A stretch of 52,865 nucleotides of DNA from NCBI GenBank assembly GCA_014381785.1, contig JACNKZ010000056.1:1-52865 (forward strand). Direction: 5' to 3'. The position numbers were made by a program, and so were the translations under genes. This DNA is from Kiritimatiellota bacterium. GTDB lineage: Bacteria; Verrucomicrobiota; Kiritimatiellia; Kiritimatiellales; Tichowtungiaceae. Below the pieces are notes generated by a model. That model searched no databases and was not told the DNA's origin. It saw nothing but the letters and a program-made list of their open reading frames with translations. Numbering within the stretch: position 1 is the stretch's first letter; each line of letters starts with the position of its first letter. Below, in pieces: positions 1 to 6,555 of the stretch.

Positions 1-2
1 TG

Positions 3-47
3 GCCGAAACCATCGCCGCCAAACACAAAGAAGCCGGCATTGCATAA
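3..47 (+). CDS. 3' end of an unidentified gene
   Basis: Frame 3 reads AETIAAKHKEAGIA and then TAA at 45-47. It is open from the window edge, and the alanine/lysine-rich helix-like tail looks like a real protein end. Only 14 codons are visible, so no family can be named. It would be the last gene before the 540-bp repeat-bearing gap. Confidence 0.35.
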   Translation, partial: AETIAAKHKEAGIA

Positions 48-79
48 CAGTGTCCATACCTGGAACCCGATGATCTCTA

Positions 80-99
80 TTTTTCCAACCCTTGGGAAA
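80..99. repeat. Palindromic repeat TTTTTCCAANNNTTGGAAAA, copy 1
   Basis: A copy of the window-wide palindrome, with an extra G in the right half (TTGGGAAA). It lies about 93 bp upstream of the left 30-bp arm at 192-221. Confidence 0.75.
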
Positions 100-191
100 G
101 TAGAGTTCTCTTTTTCGGCTCATCTCCGATTTGTGTCGTTGAGAGTTCGATCCTTGGCCAAAAACGCTAAAAACACCCTGTATGGAAGATG

Positions 192-221
192 TTTTACAAA
201 ATCATGGACAGCAAAATCATT
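192..221 (+). repeat. 30-bp inverted repeat, left arm
   Basis: The 30 bases beginning TTTTACAAAATCATGGACAG are an exact reverse complement of 392-421. Each arm has a copy of the TTTTTCCAA palindrome on its outer side (80-99 and 487-507). The pair therefore looks like two oppositely oriented copies of a composite element with a diverged interior. Exact 30/30 identity across 170 bp of unrelated sequence is far beyond chance. Confidence 0.85.
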
Positions 222-342
222 GAGACTGCGTTTAATAGGAAGAGGGTCTTAGCTGTTGGGTGCGTATAATTGGGTGTCTTTTTTTTGAGTCGGGATCCGC
301 CCGCCTGTAACGCTGCAGCACTGTGGGCAGATGATTCCTGCT

Positions 343-361
343 CCGAGACCGAGGGTCTCGG
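343..361 (-). repeat. 19-nt hairpin, 8-3-8 family, copy 1
   Basis: CCGAGACC, loop GAG, GGTCTCGG: a perfect 8-bp stem. Read on the minus strand it is preceded by TGTAG, like the copies at 4058, 4905 and 5158. There is no T-run, so it is not a classical terminator. Confidence 0.75.
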
Positions 362-391
362 CTACAACCTTCCCAACCCCATTGATTTAAA

Positions 392-421
392 AATGATTTT
401 GCTGTCCATGATTTTGTAAAA
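392..421 (-). repeat. 30-bp inverted repeat, right arm
   Basis: Exact reverse complement of 192-221. Similarity continues weakly past the arm, since both sides go on to a CTTCC-like word, which fits an older and longer shared element. Confidence 0.85.
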
Positions 422-486
422 AGCCTTCCCTCTCATGCTCATTCGCAATGAAGAGGCCTTTGCAACACACTTCCGAGAAGAGCCTC

Positions 487-537
487 TTTTTCCAATGGTT
501 GGGAAAATAGAAGAAATATTTTCCAAGGGTTGGAAAA
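487..537. repeat. Pair of TTTTTCCAA palindromes
   Basis: Two copies, 487-507 (centre ATGG, extra G in the right half) and 519-537 (centre GGG, perfect). They start 32 bp apart. The same pair spacing recurs at 15768/15801 and 48534/48565. The pair lies 55-105 bp upstream of the mscS start. Confidence 0.8.
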
Positions 538-590
538 ATTTATTACTCTCGCCCCGTCTTAAGGGGGAATGAAAAAGAAAGGGACGCTCA

Positions 591-1463
591 ATGGAAACGA
601 CCAATGCAGCGCAGGGTGCAATGAATAATGTTCAGCAGATGTTCACCACTAAGCCGGAATGGCTGGTGAAGGCCCAGGAAATTCTGGCCGAATTCGGACT
701 GAAGATTGTGGCGGCGATTCTAATTTTCATCATCGGACGCTGGGTGGCGAAACAGTTGAAGATGCTGCTCCAGAAAGCGATGGAGCGCGCCAAAGTCGAT
801 GCGGCGATTGTCGGGTTTGCCAGCAGTCTGGTGCATGCGGCCCTGATGATTTTCGTGGTGCTGGCCGCGCTGGGGCAGATCGGTGTTCAGACTACTTCGT
901 TTATCGCCGTGCTCGGTGCCGCCGGGTTGGCGGTCGGGTTGGCTCTGCAGGGGTCGCTGGCCAACTTTGCCGCCGGGGTGCTCATTCTTCTCTTCCGCCC
1001 CTTTAAGGTCGGCGACTTTGTGGAAGGCGCCGGGGCAACCGGCGTGATTAAGGTGATTCATATTTTCACCACCACGATGAACACGGTGGATAACAAACGC
1101 GTCATCATTCCCAATGCAAAAATGATGGGCGACAACATCATCAACTATTCCGCCGAGGGAACGCGCCGACTTGATCTGACCGCCTGCATCAGCTACGGCG
1201 ACAGCATTGATGCCGCCAAGACCGCACTGATGGATGAGATCTGTAAAAATGAGCTTGTGCTGAAAGATCCCGCGCCATTTGTCGGGGTACTGGCTATGAA
1301 TGACAGCAGCATTGACCTGGCTGTGCGCCCATGGGTGAAAGCCGCCGATTACTGGCCGGCCCTCTTTGCGCTGAACGAAGCGATCAAAAAACGTCTGGAA
1401 GCCGAAGGGCTTACGATCCCGTTCCCGCAGCGCGATGTGCATCTTTATAAACACGATGCATGA
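591..1463 (+). CDS. mscS: Small-conductance mechanosensitive channel MscS
   Basis: A 290-residue inner-membrane channel that opens under membrane tension to release solutes during hypo-osmotic shock. Length matches E. coli MscS (286). Transmembrane segments fall at about 37-56, 78-98 and 103-135. The pore helix shows the Gly/Ala pattern GLAVGLALQGSLANFAAG (112-129), followed by the beta-domain entry FRPFKVGDFVE and the IIPNAKM motif near 172. The C-terminus has the usual TIPFPQRDVHLY. The ATG at 591 follows a purine-rich stretch (AAAGGGA). It stands alone; the next gene is convergent, with only about 90 bp between stops. Confidence 0.95.
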   Translation: METTNAAQGAMNNVQQMFTTKPEWLVKAQEILAEFGLKIVAAILIFIIGRWVAKQLKMLLQKAMERAKVDAAIVGFASSLVHAALMIFVVLAALGQIGVQTTSFIAVLGAAGLAVGLALQGSLANFAAGVLILLFRPFKVGDFVEGAGATGVIKVIHIFTTTMNTVDNKRVIIPNAKMMGDNIINYSAEGTRRLDLTACISYGDSIDAAKTALMDEICKNELVLKDPAPFVGVLAMNDSSIDLAVRPWVKAADYWPALFALNEAIKKRLEAEGLTIPFPQRDVHLYKHDA

Positions 1464-1550
1464 TATGTGGTTCGAGATGCGGGTTTCGGGATTTTCCCGG
1501 AATCCGCGTTTTTATCCCGCATCCTGCATCTTGTCTCTCGAAGCCCGCGG

Positions 1551-3944
1551 CTAATCCAGCAAATGAAGCGCGGTTTCCCAGCGGCTTTCCTTCGCTTTGA
1601 TCAGCGCCTGCTGTTTAAGGGCGGCGTAGGTGTCCGGCTCGCCCAGCAGTTCCTTCATCGCAGAGCAGAACGTGTCTGGTGTGCGCGCATTGATGACGAG
1701 ACCGGAGTTGTGAGAGCGGACAATTTCCTGCGGTCCGCCTTCGTCGGAAACAATTGCCGGCAGGCCGGATGCATGCGCTTCAAGCACGGCGTTGCCGAAG
1801 GTGTCGGTCATGCTCGGGAAGACGAAGGCATCAGCGCTCGCGTAGGCGGCTTGCAGGTTGTCCCCGTGCAGGAAGCCGGTGAAGGCAATCCGTTTGTGAG
1901 GGTAACGCTGGCGCAACTCGTCGCAGTAAGGGCCGTCACCGACAATCACCAGATCGGCTTCCGGGTGTTCTTTGAGCAGTTTCAGAAAACCTTCGATCAT
2001 ATTGTCCAGATTCTTTTCCTTGGAAACTCGTCCGGCATAGAGAAATTTGAAGCCGCCGTTCAGATTGTAGCCCGCCCAGAAGCCGTCGTCGCTTTTTTGC
2101 GGGTTGAAGTCGTCCAGGTTAACACCTCGCGGAAGCACTTTGATTTTCGGTGCGTCGAACCCGTTGTCGATGAGCAGGCGGCGGTAGCTGGCGGTCGGCG
2201 CATAGATGGTGTCCATGTCGCAGTAGAACCAGCGCATATATTTCCAGGTGACTTCACCCAGAGAATCGTCGTCGGTGATACTCTGGACAAACTGCGGGAA
2301 ATCGGTGTGGTAGATGCCGCGCACGGTCAGGCCGAGCAGTCGGGCGGCCATGAGGCCGCACAGCCCCAGCGTTCCCGGCGTGGAAATGATGACCTCACCA
2401 AATTTTTCCTGTTCCATCCAGTGCAGAATTTCGAGGAACGGCGGAAAAGTGACCGTTTGCGATTCATATTCCGGCAGCGGAAACGAGCCGACCGGTTTGA
2501 AATTTTTGCAGGGATAGTCCACCTGCGGATCATTTTCCAGGCAGGTGATCACCGTGATCGGCTTGTTCTGTGCGTTTGCCATTCCAGCCAGTGTGTTGAT
2601 GGTGTGCGAAACGCCGTTGACGTCCCCGAATGTATCGGTAATCCACGCGCGTTTGCCGCTCTTTTTGCGCAGGACGCCGGCCGCCGGGAAGTGCTCGTCC
2701 AGACTCTTTAGGAACGCTTCGTCTTTGTGCTGGGTGGCGAATGCGGTGAGATAGGGAGCGATGCCCAGCAGAATCGGGCCGAGTGATGAGATCGACTGCA
2801 AACTGCCGATGATATTCCCAGAGCTGAGTTTGCTGACGAACTTGCTGAGAAACGTGTAGCTGAGCTGCTGACTGATGTTGCAGGCCGCATGAAAATTATT
2901 AGCGTCCTCACTGTCTCGTTCATCGGGGTCACGCGTCGGAGCAGGATTTTCCTGAAGCACGCGGGTGAATTCGTCGACGATCAGCAGTTCAATATCGCTG
3001 AGCTGACGCCGCTTTTTCTTCATCACAATTTTTTTCACGGCGGATTTTACGCTGGTGCGCAGCCCGGCCGGTTCCGGCTGTGAGGGGCTTTCCCCGGCGA
3101 GTTTTTTCAGCATCGCACCGATCACACTGGTGTCGGGTTTTCCGCTGCCGAGGAAACGGCTGCTGTAGTAGCTGTAGGCGATCCGGTAGAGGCTGTTGGC
3201 CAGACGGATGCTGGTGCCGCCGCGCCCGCCCGGCTCATGGTTTCCGGTGCGCAGGTGGCGCAGGAACTCCTCAGCATTTTCAGCGTACGGTGTGACGGTG
3301 TGCGCGCCGGCAATGTACAGCCCGCTGTGATCGTCACTGCCGCCGGTCAGCAGTTTTTTCCAGGGTTCGGAACCGACCGGCTCAATGCCGTGGCGGTCGG
3401 CCAGTTTTGCAATGTCTTCCGGAGTCAGGTTTTCGAAAATGAGGTTAGCGATGTCGCAGGCGCGCGGGTCGCGTGATCCGTTGATTCCCTCAAAGCGGTT
3501 GAACATCAGAATCAGTTTTTCAAACAGCTCCGGGGTCAGGCGGTCATTCACCCGGTAAAGCGGATGAGCGATGGTGTGGATGATGTTGTTTTGATTCAGG
3601 TAGGCCTGAAGGTCATAAATATTTTCGCGCAATTCACTGAGGATCGGGAACTGACCGGCGGTGATCCCTGAAACCAGACAGTGGATTTTGCATCCGTTTT
3701 CCGGGAAGTAGGTGGTCAGCTCGCTGGAGATAAACGTGTCGGGAAGATGGGCGATTTCCAGTGCGCCGCGGATGCAGTTGTGATCCGAAATCGTCACATA
3801 ATCCATGCCCGCCGCCTTGCAGGCGTTATAGACCTCCAGCGGCTCCATAAAACTTTCCGGCGCGCCGATGCGGCGCAGGAACCACTCGCTCGGACGGTCC
3901 GAATATTTACTGTGCACATGCAGGTCGGATTTGGATGTTTTCAT
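1551..3944 (-). CDS. PHP-domain / GT4 glycosyltransferase fusion protein
   Basis: A 797-residue two-part protein. Residues 1 to about 240 form a PHP metal-dependent phosphoesterase-like domain: HVH at 9-11, SDHN at 53-56, E75, H88, IAHP near 126 and GGSDDH at 201-206, which keeps the metal ligands. Residues from about 395 to the end are a GT4 glycosyltransferase: an N-terminal Rossmann half (TDTFGDVNGVSHTINTL), then YAGRVSKEKNLD, VIVGDGP and the nucleotide-sugar motif TDTFGN-LEA-SGLP. The middle is charged and low in motifs. No signal peptide is seen, so it is probably cytoplasmic. Likely role is glycosylation of a lipid or surface polymer, with the PHP part hydrolysing a phosphoester or pyrophosphate; substrates cannot be read from sequence. 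Confidence 0.85.
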   Translation of the reverse strand: MKTSKSDLHVHSKYSDRPSEWFLRRIGAPESFMEPLEVYNACKAAGMDYVTISDHNCIRGALEIAHLPDTFISSELTTYFPENGCKIHCLVSGITAGQFPILSELRENIYDLQAYLNQNNIIHTIAHPLYRVNDRLTPELFEKLILMFNRFEGINGSRDPRACDIANLIFENLTPEDIAKLADRHGIEPVGSEPWKKLLTGGSDDHSGLYIAGAHTVTPYAENAEEFLRHLRTGNHEPGGRGGTSIRLANSLYRIAYSYYSSRFLGSGKPDTSVIGAMLKKLAGESPSQPEPAGLRTSVKSAVKKIVMKKKRRQLSDIELLIVDEFTRVLQENPAPTRDPDERDSEDANNFHAACNISQQLSYTFLSKFVSKLSSGNIIGSLQSISSLGPILLGIAPYLTAFATQHKDEAFLKSLDEHFPAAGVLRKKSGKRAWITDTFGDVNGVSHTINTLAGMANAQNKPITVITCLENDPQVDYPCKNFKPVGSFPLPEYESQTVTFPPFLEILHWMEQEKFGEVIISTPGTLGLCGLMAARLLGLTVRGIYHTDFPQFVQSITDDDSLGEVTWKYMRWFYCDMDTIYAPTASYRRLLIDNGFDAPKIKVLPRGVNLDDFNPQKSDDGFWAGYNLNGGFKFLYAGRVSKEKNLDNMIEGFLKLLKEHPEADLVIVGDGPYCDELRQRYPHKRIAFTGFLHGDNLQAAYASADAFVFPSMTDTFGNAVLEAHASGLPAIVSDEGGPQEIVRSHNSGLVINARTPDTFCSAMKELLGEPDTYAALKQQALIKAKESRWETALHLLD

Positions 3945-3989
3945 GCCCCAATCAAACCCTTTTTCTGTTCGGCGATGATTAGAATAAAG

Positions 3990-4185
3990 TTAGGAAAACG
4001 TCAGGGGAGAACAGAGAACCGCGAATTCACACGAATAGACGCGAATGAATTCTGTAGCCGCGTCCGCCGGGCGCGGATTTCCTGAGCATTGGAATTTTTG
4101 ACCGGATTACAGGATGAACGCGGATAGTGTTGATGGCGGCGCGGGTCTGTGTTAGCGTTCGGTATCTTTCACCGGAGGAAATGGA
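3990..4185. repeat. Repeat mosaic left of the toxin-antitoxin pair
   Basis: Contains unit A (AGAGAACCGCGAATTCACAC, then a CGAATGAATTCTGTAGCC stretch), a 19-nt hairpin (4058-4076) and unit B (GCATTGGAATTTTTGACCGG, then ACAGGATG). All recur at 4666-5178, so the toxin-antitoxin pair is flanked by the same repeats on both sides. Confidence 0.8.
4058..4076 (+). repeat. 19-nt hairpin, 8-3-8 family, copy 2
   Basis: CCGCGTCC, loop GCC, GGGCGCGG; one T.G wobble and otherwise fully paired. Preceded by TGTAG. Confidence 0.75.
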
Positions 4186-4374
4186 ATGTCTGCTGTTCTG
4201 CAAAAAGAAGAGGCCCATAAACTGATTGATCAAATGTCACCCACCGCAACGTGGGATGATCTGATTCAACAGATTTATGTTCGCGAAGTCATTGATCGCG
4301 GGCTGGCGGATAGTCAGACGGGGCGTGGGAGTTGTGTGCAAGAGGTTCGCGCCAAGTACGGTCTGGAGTCATGA
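4186..4374 (+). CDS. Antitoxin-like protein of a ParE/RelE module
   Basis: 62 residues, helical and acidic, with no clear DNA-binding motif visible. A strong ribosome site (GGAGGAAA) precedes the ATG at 4186. Its stop overlaps the start of the ParE-like toxin as ATGA (4371-4374), the usual arrangement for an addiction module. The ending VREVIDRGLADSQTGRGSCV...VRAKYGL resembles small antitoxins paired with ParE/RelE toxins. The identification rests mostly on size and partner. Confidence 0.65.
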   Translation: MSAVLQKEEAHKLIDQMSPTATWDDLIQQIYVREVIDRGLADSQTGRGSCVQEVRAKYGLES

Positions 4375-4665
4375 CCGTTTTTTGGACGACCACGGCTGAA
4401 GAGCATCTGGACTCCATCTATTCCTATATTGCCAAGGATTCTCCACAGTTTGCCAAGCGGATGGTTGATCGCCTGACTCGCCGCTCCATTCAGATTGCAG
4501 AATATCCGCTATCAGGCCGCTCGGTTCCCGAATATGAGATGGATCAAATTCGCGAAGTCATCGAAGGGCCGTTTCGGGCCGTTTCGGATCATCTACTACA
4601 TCAAACCCGATCAGATTGATGTTCTGGCTGTCATCCACGCCGCGCAGGATGCGTTCAAAGAATAG
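4371..4665 (+). pseudogene. ParE/RelE-family toxin, frameshifted by a 10-bp tandem duplication
   Basis: Starts at the ATG overlapping the antitoxin stop. The first 69 residues read as a ParE-type toxin (FWTTTAEEHLDSIYSYI, then YPLSGRSVPEY and REVIEGPFR). At 4566-4587 the ten bases GGGCCGTTTC are repeated in tandem, which shifts the frame and ends translation at 4619 with an unrelated tail. Removing one copy restores EGPFRIIYYIKPDQIDVLAV and a normal family ending (HAAQDAFKE) with a stop at 4663-4665. The missing C-terminal strand is normally part of the toxin core, so the product is probably inactive while the antitoxin is intact. Confidence 0.85.
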
Positions 4666-4688
4666 AGAACCGCGAATGAATTCTGTAG

Positions 4689-4707
4689 CCGCTCACATCG
4701 GGCGCGG
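4689..4707 (+). repeat. 19-nt hairpin family, decayed copy
   Basis: Preceded by TGTAG and of the same length, with the outer CCGC/GCGG pairs kept. The inner stem (TCAC against GGGC) no longer pairs. Confidence 0.55.
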
Positions 4708-4904
4708 AGTTTCTACTGGGGGAGAGTTTTTGACGGGATCACAGGATGCACATGATTTTTGGGGGAGCGGGCGCTCTGCGCACGCTTGAATGCGTACGGC
4801 CTGTCCGCCGAAGCCTGGGCGAAGGCGGGAGTGCGCGTTCCACCTCCAGGCATTGGAATTTTTTTAACGGGATAACGGGATCAACGCGGATCGTGATTCT
4901 GTAG

Positions 4905-4923
4905 CCGCGTCCGGTGGGCGCGG
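4905..4923 (+). repeat. 19-nt hairpin, 8-3-8 family, copy 4
   Basis: CCGCGTCC, loop GGT, GGGCGCGG, preceded by TGTAG. The stem is the same as copy 2 but the loop differs. Confidence 0.75.
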
Positions 4924-5157
4924 AGTTCTTGATCGCCGAAGCCTCTGCGAAGGCTGGTTCCTAAGCATTGGTTTTTGACCGGATCACAGGATGCACATGA
5001 TTTTGGGTGGAGCGGGCGCTCCGCGCACGCTTGAACGCGCTCGGAGTCCAGACCTTGGAAAAATTAGCCGCAGATAAACACGGATTTTCCAAGGGTGGAA
5101 GAGTTTGTCCACGAATTTACACGAATGAGCACGAATGAGCACGAATGAATACTGTAG

Positions 5158-5176
5158 CCGCGATCCGTGATCGCGG
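5158..5176 (+). repeat. 19-nt hairpin, 8-3-8 family, copy 5
   Basis: CCGCGATC, loop CGT, GATCGCGG: a perfect 8-bp stem with a sequence different from copies 1, 2 and 4. Preceded by TGTAG. Confidence 0.8.
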
Positions 5177-5328
5177 AATTTTTGGTCTGAACAACTTTTT
5201 CTTTCTTTTGGCCGTTTGCGTTGACGGGTATGAAGAATGAAAGCTAAGCTGACCGGCAAAAATGCGCCGCCTTAAAGGGATTACATTATGAATCGGGTCG
5301 CCTCCTCAGAAACGGAGATTTTGGAAGC

Positions 5329-6426
5329 ATGAGCGATAAGGGCAAGAATTCCCCTTCTCCCGCCGGAAAAAAGGTCGGGGATGAGGGGGCGACAACGTCG
5401 CAGGGTCAATTTCTCGTCTACCCCGCCGAAAATGGACGGATCAAAATTGATGTCCGGATGGAGAACGAAACCGTTTGGCTCACCCAGCAGCATATGGCCG
5501 ATCTGTTTCAGACCACCCAGCAGAACATAAGTCTGCATCTGCAAAACATTTACGATGAAGGCGAATTGCAGCGGGCGGCAACTCACAAGGAATACTTGTC
5601 AGTTCGCCAAGAGGGATCGCGCCAGGTCAAACGGCCCCTCGATTTCTACAACCTCGATGCCATCATCTCCGTCGGCTACCGCGTTAAAAGCGCCGTTGCG
5701 ACCCGCTTCCGCATCTGGGCGACACAGCAACTGCGCGAATACATCGTCAAAGGTTTTATTCTCGACGACGAGCGTCTAAAGAATCCCGACCAGCCCTTCG
5801 ACTATTTCGACGAACTGCTCCGGCGCATTCAGGACATCCGCACCTCCGAACGACGGTTTTACCAGAAAATAACCGACATCTACGCCACCAGCATTGACTA
5901 CGACCCGACCCGGCCCGAAAGCATCCTCTTTTTCCAGACGGTTCAGAACAAACTGCATTGGGCCATCACCGGCCAGACAGCGGCGGAAATCATCCACACC
6001 CGCGCCGACGCCTCTAAGCTGAACATGGGTCTCACCAACTGGCGCGGTTCCAAGGTTCGGAAGCAGGATGTCGCCATCGCTAAAAACTACCTCGATGCGG
6101 ACGAACTCGCTGCGCTGAACAATCTGGTGGAGCAATACCTCGTTTTCGCCGAAGGTCAGGCCATGCGCCGCATCCCGATGCACATGCAAGAGTGGATCAC
6201 CAAACTCAACGCATTTTTGACCATCAACGACCGCGACATCCTCGAACACGCCGGAAAAATAACCCATGAACTCGCGCTGGCGCGCGCCGAGGCCGAATAC
6301 GAAGCGTTTAACCCCGGGCGCATCGCCCGATCTGACTTAGCCGAAAGCGACTTCGACAAAGCCATCCAGCAACTGCCGCCGCCCAAACCGAAGAAAAGAA
6401 ATCCCTCAAAACCCCCGGCGGACTGA
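5329..6426 (+). CDS. rhuM: RhuM-family protein
   Basis: 365 residues. The core from about 27 reads FLVYPAENGRIKIDVRMENETVWLTQ and continues with DLFQTT-QNIS-HL, the conserved opening of the virulence RhuM family, then RPLDFYNLDAIISVGYRV and FRIWATQQLREYIVKGF. RhuM proteins are of unknown biochemistry and are often encoded inside type I restriction operons, which fits the hsdS/hsdR remnants just downstream. The first 25 residues (PSPAGKKVGDEG) look derived from a dispersed intergenic repeat, so the translated start may lie a little later than 5329. A Pro/Lys tail ends the protein. Confidence 0.85.
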   Translation: MSDKGKNSPSPAGKKVGDEGATTSQGQFLVYPAENGRIKIDVRMENETVWLTQQHMADLFQTTQQNISLHLQNIYDEGELQRAATHKEYLSVRQEGSRQVKRPLDFYNLDAIISVGYRVKSAVATRFRIWATQQLREYIVKGFILDDERLKNPDQPFDYFDELLRRIQDIRTSERRFYQKITDIYATSIDYDPTRPESILFFQTVQNKLHWAITGQTAAEIIHTRADASKLNMGLTNWRGSKVRKQDVAIAKNYLDADELAALNNLVEQYLVFAEGQAMRRIPMHMQEWITKLNAFLTINDRDILEHAGKITHELALARAEAEYEAFNPGRIARSDLAESDFDKAIQQLPPPKPKKRNPSKPPAD

Positions 6427-6483
6427 ACCATGACTAAATCAGCCTCCCAAAAAACAGATACCACACTCGTCCGCCAAATCCAT

Positions 6484-6544
6484 TGCTTCCGCCGGACGCG
6501 CGATCTGCTACTGCCGCCTGCTGTCGGGGCAAATGAACCTATAG
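6484..6544 (+). pseudogene. Remnant of the hsdS 3' end
   Basis: 6490-6516 reads RRTRDLLLP and, one frame over, 6518-6544 reads LLSGQMNL followed by TAG. Joined with two missing bases this gives RRTRDLLLPRLLSGQMNL, the typical C-terminal tail of a type I restriction specificity subunit. A short frame from ATG 6430 runs through the first part but ends in unrelated residues. The rest of hsdS is absent. Confidence 0.7.
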
Positions 6545-6555
6545 GAAAATAAATT

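Larger units (their letters stand above)
48..590. other. Repeat-rich intergenic region before mscS
   Basis: No convincing gene is present here. The open frames at 40-252 (+) and 362-604 (-) are translations of repeats: each carries the palindrome read as FPTLGK or FPTIGK and the 30-bp arm. Listed separately below are three palindrome copies, one inverted pair of 30-bp arms and one 19-nt hairpin. Confidence 0.7.
4666..5178. repeat. Repeat mosaic right of the toxin-antitoxin pair
   Basis: No gene here. A 69-bp direct repeat lies at 4731-4799 and 4976-5044 (TGACCGGATCACAGGATGCA, running on into GGAGCGGGCGCTC and CGCACGCTTGAA). Unit B also appears near 4855-4890, unit A at 4666-4690 and 5107-5165, and a third word (CGCCGAAGCCT-GCGAAGGC) at about 4809-4832 and 4925-4955. 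Degenerate TTTTCCAA palindromes sit at 5049-5065 and 5085-5100. Three hairpins of the 19-nt family are embedded. Confidence 0.8.

Noticed and set aside
1467-2711. Plus-strand frame of 414 codons opposite the PHP-GT4 gene
   Set aside because: Antisense of a protein with conserved metal and sugar-nucleotide motifs.
4332-4370. Upstream in-frame start for the toxin
   Set aside because: It lies inside the antitoxin gene; the overlapping ATGA start at 4371 gives a normal ParE beginning.
5101-5150. CRISPR-like short direct repeats (ACGAATGAGC units)
   Set aside because: Only two or three 10-bp tandem units without spacers; part of repeat unit A. No cas genes or array found in the window.
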